From: Hortaea werneckii
Taxonomy: Eukaryota > Ascomycota > Dothideomycetes > Mycosphaerellales > Teratosphaeriaceae
Assembly (NCBI GenBank): GCA_037044905.1
Contig: JBAOKB010000081.1
Location: 1-59,298, forward strand
Reading direction: 5' to 3'
Length of the DNA stretch: 59,298 nt
This document shows, piece by piece, positions 53,566 through 59,298 of the stretch (position 1 is the stretch's first letter; the number at the start of each line of letters is the position of its first letter). The notes under the pieces are model-generated. The model did not search any database. It saw nothing but the letters and a program-made list of their open reading frames with translations, and was not told the origin of the DNA. A program made the position numbers and the translations under genes.

Positions 53566-55662
53566 ATGCAAAGCTACTTCAAGCTTCCCTGGTGTTCTGA
53601 CCAGATTGCTCCGAAAATGCAAATAAGCGGTGGAGTCTGCACTTCGCCTGTGGTGGACACTTGTGTGCCTATGTTGAACAAGTTGAAGCGCAAGCGGACG
53701 GAAAGTCCGGAGGCAGGCTCTTTGCCACTCCCGGACAGCTCAATCAAGAAGCAACGTCCGGATGGCGACGCGCTCCAGCAACTGCCTCCGAACACCATGC
53801 GACCGGCCGCCGCTCACGTAGAGCCGCAAAGTAAGCTTGATACTGCTCAAACACCTCGCGCAGCTCCTTCAAGCGCGAGTGCGCAGCAAAGCAATGTTTC
53901 GAATGCTGTCTCCTCAGTACCACAAGGTCGCGCCGATTCTTTCACAGGGTATGAGGGGGGCTCGGCAGCCAAAGGTGAAGCTTCACCAGGTTCAAAGCTG
54001 TCGCCTCCCCAAGCACAGGATAACGTTACCACAGAATCAACTAAGGCAGCTGCAGAGAATGCTCAAGACATGTCGCCGCTCCAGCAAGTCATCGAGAACG
54101 AGTTCAACATGCAGATCCTCATGAAGCATAATGAACTTCGACTGATCGAGCAGGAGCTTGCGAAATGCCAAGTCGCACTAGAACAACTGCGACGCTGCGA
54201 ACTTCGACCTTATCCTGGGAGTGAAGGGCCAACAGCATCTATCTCGGCTGGCACTGGCTCTGCGGTCGCACCACCACCCGGTTTCACTCGCCCAAGTCAT
54301 GCCTCTCCGTACGGCGTGACCGATGGACCCTACTCGCGTCACTATCGACAATGGTTGCTTCCTGATGCGCAATTTGACCCAGTGCCAGAGCATCTCCTGG
54401 CACCTGCTGACAGTGGCCCTTACACGGGAGTTCGCTCGTCACGCGGCCAGCATACCTCACGGAAGTCGGTGCAGAAGTCTGTCTCGGTACCCAGCCGAGG
54501 ATCGGACGCTATGCACAGTCTACCTAACTATCCTGTTGCGGCCCCACCGAAAGACAAGTCTGCACCTCTAGTATTGAGGCGATCAACAGACGGTCAGCTC
54601 GTGAAACTCATCTGCAACAACTGTTCACGTGGCAATTTCTCCAGCATCCAGGGCTTCTTGAACCACTGTCGCATTGCGCATAAGGTCGATTACAAGTCTC
54701 ACGACGCGGCCGCTGTCGACTGTGGAAGGCTACTGGAGGAACATGAACTTGCAAATCTGTCCCCCGAGGCTCAGGCTCAGCCTGCTGCTGCCCCTAAGCA
54801 GAGCGTCAGTCGACCTGCCTCCACGGTCACGACACCGTATAAGACTCAGAACTTTGTTCACCCCATGAATGCTGCGACTGCGACGGGCGTGTCTGCGCCT
54901 CAGCAAGCCAAGCAAGTCAGCACTCCAAAGCCGCTGCCTGTCCCGTCCGTGTCGCAAGCTGCGCCATCCTCTAAAGGTGGTCGGCTTACACCTAGCTCTC
55001 AAGCCCCACGCTTATCAGCTCACTTTGCAAAGCACAAGCTTGGTGGCAATCTCGAGCAAGCTATCTCAAATGCCAAGGAGAAAGTAGACATTGGTTTGGA
55101 GGACCTCAGCTCGCCCGACCCTGTTGACACCTCTTCTCCAGTGGCACCTGAATCCGGCTCTCGCACTTTATCCGGCGCCAACGGAGCAGGCTCTCTGGCG
55201 CCGACGGGCGTTGCTCCGAGACCAACTAGCCGTAAAGGACAGTGGGACTCGACGCAACGCCACCGACCCTCCCCGCTCGCTCCCGTCCCTGCGACTGGCC
55301 TTTCTGTGCCATCTCAGGGGCCGGGTAAGACCATCGAGTCCCTTAGCGAGCAGTCACCTAGTCTCAGCCCGCACACTGCTGACAGCAACCCTGGCTTAGT
55401 GAGCGATCATGAAGACGACGACCACGGCTCCGCGTCGGAAGACGAGGTGCCCCATGCGCCCATCCCTCACCCGATCCTGGGTGTACGGAGAGGCGGTGGC
55501 TGTGGTGAGAGGATGGACAGCATGGATCTTGACGTTGCTGTCGACGATGCCATGGACGGTCAGCACGGGGTGCTGATCCGAAGGAATAGCATGCTTGCTG
55601 CGGATGAGAACGGCCTGAGAACGGCTAGTGGCTCATCGACCCAGCTCGGCAAGGATGCTTGA
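53566..55662 (+). CDS. AHC1: Ahc1-like zinc-finger protein (ADA HAT complex component)
   Basis: This is a single exon of 698 residues. The core is a C2H2-type finger with C350, C353, H367 and H372 (CNNCSRGNFSSIQGFLNHCR), followed by SHDAAAVDCGRLL. As far as I recall, this block is the signature of the fungal Ahc1 group, which belongs to the ADA histone acetyltransferase complex. A helical stretch near 185-210 (LQQVIENEFNMQILMKHNEL) may form a coiled coil. The rest is disordered and Ser/Pro-rich, with an acidic end (DHEDDDHGSASEDE). A bipartite basic cluster KLKRKR near residue 39 suggests nuclear import. The Ahc1 assignment is probable, not proven. Confidence 0.72.
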   Translation: MQSYFKLPWCSDQIAPKMQISGGVCTSPVVDTCVPMLNKLKRKRTESPEAGSLPLPDSSIKKQRPDGDALQQLPPNTMRPAAAHVEPQSKLDTAQTPRAAPSSASAQQSNVSNAVSSVPQGRADSFTGYEGGSAAKGEASPGSKLSPPQAQDNVTTESTKAAAENAQDMSPLQQVIENEFNMQILMKHNELRLIEQELAKCQVALEQLRRCELRPYPGSEGPTASISAGTGSAVAPPPGFTRPSHASPYGVTDGPYSRHYRQWLLPDAQFDPVPEHLLAPADSGPYTGVRSSRGQHTSRKSVQKSVSVPSRGSDAMHSLPNYPVAAPPKDKSAPLVLRRSTDGQLVKLICNNCSRGNFSSIQGFLNHCRIAHKVDYKSHDAAAVDCGRLLEEHELANLSPEAQAQPAAAPKQSVSRPASTVTTPYKTQNFVHPMNAATATGVSAPQQAKQVSTPKPLPVPSVSQAAPSSKGGRLTPSSQAPRLSAHFAKHKLGGNLEQAISNAKEKVDIGLEDLSSPDPVDTSSPVAPESGSRTLSGANGAGSLAPTGVAPRPTSRKGQWDSTQRHRPSPLAPVPATGLSVPSQGPGKTIESLSEQSPSLSPHTADSNPGLVSDHEDDDHGSASEDEVPHAPIPHPILGVRRGGGCGERMDSMDLDVAVDDAMDGQHGVLIRRNSMLAADENGLRTASGSSTQLGKDA

Positions 55663-56061
55663 GAACAAGAAGAAGGGAATTAGAAAGAGACACGTGTACA
55701 ATGATTCTAATCGTGTATGACCTGCGAGATATCCTGAATAGCTAGAAACCAGAAACACATCTTCACTCTATTACTTGGACTTCACGCTTTTTTTACCATT
55801 TACTAGTGTCACGTCTGTTTGTAGTCGGTGTTTCTAGGCTTTCGCTGTGAACCGTGTCGAAGTGTAGACCTGAGTATTTACTCATCATGAGTATAGTACT
55901 GAGTACTGTAGTAGGTACGACCAAATGTTGTGGAATGCCCTCAACGGCCGGAAAAGTTCCGCCAATCACTAGCGCAAGACGATTGATGCCTCGGCCAGCA
56001 CACAACAACGTCTTGACAAGTCGTCTGCACCTCAATCCGTCATTGGCAAGTGTAAGGCGAC
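55663..56061. other. Short intergenic, no gene seen
   Basis: This contains the 3' end of the Ahc1-like gene and the promoter of the next membrane protein. A T7 run and A/T-rich stretch lie near 55788-55800. Nothing else is seen. Confidence 0.5.
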
Positions 56062-57166
56062 ATGGTATCGTGGTCAAAGTGAGATAATTCTTGTCGTGAC
56101 TTGACGACGCTAGCTAACCCTTCCTTGCAGTCTTCAGTCCCTACTCCTCTTCTTCGGGCCCATCCTGATACCGAAGGCTCTTGCTTTCTACAGGTCAATC
56201 AAATCAAGACCGCCAAGCACCATCCGCAATGTGCCAACGAGCACCTCGTACGCATTAATGGTCCTATTCATCTCCGGCCTAGTCGCTTTCCTCTCAACAC
56301 TTCCCGTCTTCGCGCCCTCGAATATCTTCCGGCAGACAGGCTCACGACTCCAAACGCCCGGTGGCGTCCTCCTGACCCGACTGTCGGCCATCAAACCCCC
56401 CAGCGCCGAAGACCTCAAGCTCCGCGAGGTGCTTGATGACGGCGGCCTCGACGCCCGACTGCTCTACGCGCACTACGGCCCGCGCGTCCTGACCACCTGT
56501 CCCTTCACCAACACGGGGGACATCGGCGCAGGCGAAACGTACTTCTACTACGCACTCCCGTCGATAATCGCGCCGCACCTGCTCCACCTCTTCGCGCTCG
56601 GGATCGCGACCTCGGGCGCGCTCAGCGGCAAAGAAGGCGCGCGCTGGCGCACCGTCGCCGCGATCGCGGGACTCGTGCTCGGAGTCGCGGAAATCTGGTT
56701 CACCGCGACTTACGACGACCGACCGAACGCGCGCAGCACGCGGCTGAGCGAGATCGATTTCGTGTACTGGAAAGTGCAGGTATGGCGGGGGCTGGCGATA
56801 GCCGGGATGGACGGGACGCTGGGGTGGGTGATCTGGCTGCAAGCCACAGGCCGAGCGTTCCTGAATCCGCCGTCGACTTCGGAGCGCCTGGCCGACCATA
56901 CGCAGGACTTGGAACGGACGCTGATGCGGGCGAAAGGGGTCGGGGTTCTGCGGAATGGCGCCGTGCGCGATGCGGGGATGAGAGGGAAGGCGGAGGAGTA
57001 TTGGAGGAAGGAGGGCGAGATTATGAAGGATGTTTTCGAGCAGCCCGAGACGCTGGAGGCGCAGCGGAATGCGTTGCGTAGGTTGGATACGGTGCGTGTA
57101 GGGAGGGAGGCTGATGCGTATGTAGACAGCGTTCTCGGTAGTGCGCAGGTAGTACGCCGGCCGTAG
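56062..57166 (+). CDS. Conserved fungal multi-pass membrane protein, unknown function
   Basis: Two exons (56062-56078, 56131-57166) give 350 residues. Exon 1 encodes only MVSWS plus two bases. The 52-bp intron has GTGAGA, a GCTAAC branch site and TTGCAG. Hydrophobic segments are LQSLLLFFGPILIPKALAF at 7-25, YALMVLFISGLVAFLSTLPVF near 45-65, IIAPHLLHLFALGIATSG near 140 and VAAIAGLVLGVAEIWFTA near 170. The motif DFVYWKVQVWRGLAIAGMDG then leads to a further helix. The C-terminal 100 residues are soluble, helical and charged, with READAYVDSVL at the end. I think it belongs to an uncharacterised family of filamentous fungi. Function unknown. Confidence 0.78.
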
Positions 57167-57395
57167 TAGTTGGCCAGGATCTTAATACACCTTGGTCTCC
57201 TCTGTTACTGCAAGAGAATCTGGATGTTGTGCAGGGGGTGAATTTCAACGTGTCATTATTGCGAATGCGTTCATGAATAATGTTGATGTCTGCACTTCCA
57301 TCCTGCCAGCCTTGCCAGCACCTTTCAGAAATAATCACTGTTAAATGGACAATCTTCTAATCCGCGCAGTGCGCAATGAATACCATATCCAATAT

Positions 57396-59298
57396 CTACA
57401 AGTACAAAGACTGGGCCGCGACAATATCTCTCCGCACTTTACCGAGCGCGGCTTCAAACTTCTGCTCCAGCTCCTCGCTTCCCATGACTTTGGAGGCCTG
57501 GGCAATCTGGCGCAGAAGCTCCTCCAGTCGGCGGAACAGACGGATCAGACTACCCTCATATACGTCCGTCATTTTACTGTGGAGAGAAATCATGTCAGCT
57601 CAAATTCATCATCCATTGAAGAAAAAAAGTATGAAGAGGAAGAGAGCCAGGAACTTACCAGATAGCAGCGAAAGAAGCCCCCTGCGTCCACGCATACACC
57701 ACTTCCATCAACTCACACTTGAAGCTATTGAGATACTCCTCCTCGTTGACAAGGACCTTACTCTCCATGCTGACCTTGGCGACGGTACGAGCCTGGGCCT
57801 GGATCTCACGGAAAGGCTTGCCCAACTCCTCCTTAAGGGTCGGGGCCTCGTTGCTCTTCTCCTCGAAAATGAAGCAGCTGAGCGCGGCGGCGCACTGCTC
57901 AGGCGTCATCTCGTTGAAGAAGCGGTTGAAGAGGAGCTCGGAGAGGACGAGCTCGTCGCCTGTGCTGATCTCGCACGCGACGCGGGCTTTGAGCTGCACG
58001 ACGTCGGCGTCGTTGATGAAGCCGAGCCGGCGCAGGACGCGCTTGCGGTTCTTGAGCTCGTCGAGTTGGAGGACGGAAAGGGCGTCGGCGATTTGCTTGC
58101 GCTTGTTCTTGATCTCGCTGGTGAGCTCAACTTTGGCTGCGTACTGGTCGTAAAGCGCCGGCAGCTGTTCGGATTTATGCATCGGGCTGTTCAGGAGCTT
58201 GTGCTCCAGAACTTCGATCTTGCGGAGGAGTTTCTTGAAAGACTCGTCGCGGATGTTCATGTTCTCGATCGGGTCAAGGATAGCGATGCCGTCGGGGAAG
58301 CGCTTAGCAATCTCCTCGAGCGCTTTGCGCACCGTGTTGCGCTGCTCCTGCGTCCTGAGGTCGTTGGGCAAGAACACCCTGATATGACCGATCGAGTCGA
58401 GAGTACCATTCATGACCGGGACCACTTCCATTTTACCCTTCTCACCTGGCGCAGGCGGTTGAATGCCAGGCGGGAGATCCTGATTCAGCTTCGACCCTTG
58501 TGGTGGTGGCGAGGCGTCCGAAGCGACATTCATCAGTACATCCACTACCACCTTGGATCCTGGAGGAATATCATCCTCCGTCTGTCCCTTCTGTGGCTTC
58601 ACGCTCAGCCAGTTCACCACGGCACCCCATCCAAAGTCGTAGTCTTTGTACTTGATGCGTACTAAGCGGCCGGACTGCAAGAACTTCAGCAGGTACTGCG
58701 GGTGCGTAATCACTGCTTTCATCTCCTGGGTGTAGTTGTTGATGTTCTGGCGGAGATCGTAATACTCCTTAATTTCGGATTCCTGATCAATCACCATATC
58801 CGCACGCTTCTGTTCAAGCTCCGCAAGCTCCTTTTCCAGCCCGGTGACTGACGCAGCATTCTGAAATTGGAAGAAGCATCTTTCAAGCATAAAATCGGGA
58901 CTGATACCCTCCACACGTAGAAGGTTGAGAATCATATTGTAACCGAGGTAGAAAGCGGAATTGAGCTTGTCCTGCTCGCCACGCACAATCTCTTTTGCGG
59001 CAGTAGGCTCCATCTTTTCGTCAATCATCATAATGACAATACCACGCTCGTCCAGACCTCTACGTCCAGCTCGACCAGACATCTGAATGAACTCTGATGG
59101 TGTCACCCATCTCAGCCCTGTGCCGTCGAACTTGCGCACTGAAGTGAAGACTACTGTCTTGGCAGGCATGTTCAGACCGATAGAGAATGTCTCAGTGGCG
59201 AAAAGGACCTTGATGAGACCCTCTTGGAAAAGAATCTCGATGGTCTCCTTAAGGATCGGAAGAAGACCCGAATGGTGAATACCGATACCGCGGCGAAG
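57396..59298 (-). CDS. MTR4: Exosome RNA helicase Mtr4, C-terminal part (5' truncated)
   Basis: The gene leaves the window on the right. Exons are (beyond 59298)-57659 and 57576-57396, giving 606 visible residues. The first residues LRRGIGIHHSGLLP and ATETFSIGLNMPAKTVVFT are helicase motifs of the second RecA domain, and QMSGRAGRRG is motif VI. The arch or KOW domain follows, from about residue 150 on. The C-terminal helical domain ends with CKMTDVYEGSLIRLFRRLEELLRQ and IVAAQSLYL, the exact tail of the Mtr4 group. The protein unwinds RNA for the nuclear exosome as part of TRAMP. The 81-bp intron splits a Cys codon. Confidence 0.94.

Noticed and set aside
57376..58665. 429-residue frame antisense to MTR4
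   Set aside because: It is the complement of MTR4 coding sequence and rich in Leu/Val/Glu as expected for a shadow frame.

Overview
The window is nuclear DNA of a filamentous ascomycete (Pezizomycotina). Genes are mostly single-exon or carry short introns of 50-190 bp with GT/AG borders and CTAAC-type branch sites. Every recognisable product is a fungal housekeeping or fungal-specific protein: septin Cdc10, Get1, an Ahc1-like protein and mitoribosomal L32 and L24. A Dothideomycete is plausible, but the sequence alone does not settle it. Both ends cut through genes: a GTP-binding protein on the left and the exosome helicase Mtr4 on the right.

Layout. 1-3.6 kb: the C-terminal part of a GTPase-like protein, an Arg-rich coiled-coil protein and a small basic protein with repeated SUMO-type motifs. 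4-8 kb: Ski8 (-), mitochondrial L32 (-) and Cdc10 septin (+). 9.4 kb: an intron-containing tRNA-Phe(GAA). 10-14 kb: an AhpD-like protein with five exons and a conserved Ser-rich protein (both -). 15-18.3 kb: mismatch repair protein Mlh3 (+), followed by a heptamer minisatellite. 19-26 kb: a run of minus-strand genes (small acidic protein, small DUF1761-like membrane protein, uridine-kinase-like P-loop kinase, ribonucleotide reductase large subunit). 27.5-30 kb: Get1 and ethanolamine-phosphate cytidylyltransferase, divergent across 277 bp. 30.3 kb: a frameshifted coding relic. 31.7-34 kb: mitochondrial L24 and an aldo/keto reductase (-). 35-41 kb: a large glycosylated membrane protein, an Aim19-like protein and an Hlj1-like ER J-protein. 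41.5-42 kb: a repeat cluster with a 54-bp poly-C tract. 42.8-45.7 kb: an 855-residue coiled-coil/repeat protein. 47-57 kb: a conserved orphan, a branched-chain aminotransferase, an Alba-domain protein, an Ahc1-like zinc-finger protein and a membrane orphan. 57.4 kb to the end: Mtr4.

The neighbours do not form a metabolic cluster or an obvious mobile island. Some share themes: RNA decay (Ski8, Mtr4, Alba), mitochondrial translation (L32, L24), and genome maintenance or dNTP supply (Mlh3, RNR1). This looks like chance synteny. The least explained items are the 855-residue protein with eight copies of a D-x-x-M-x-D-A motif, the SUMO-motif repeat protein, the frameshifted relic at 30.3-30.6 kb and the simple-repeat cluster at 41.6-41.9 kb. 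I found no CRISPR array, no transposon with intact coding capacity and no secondary-metabolite cluster.
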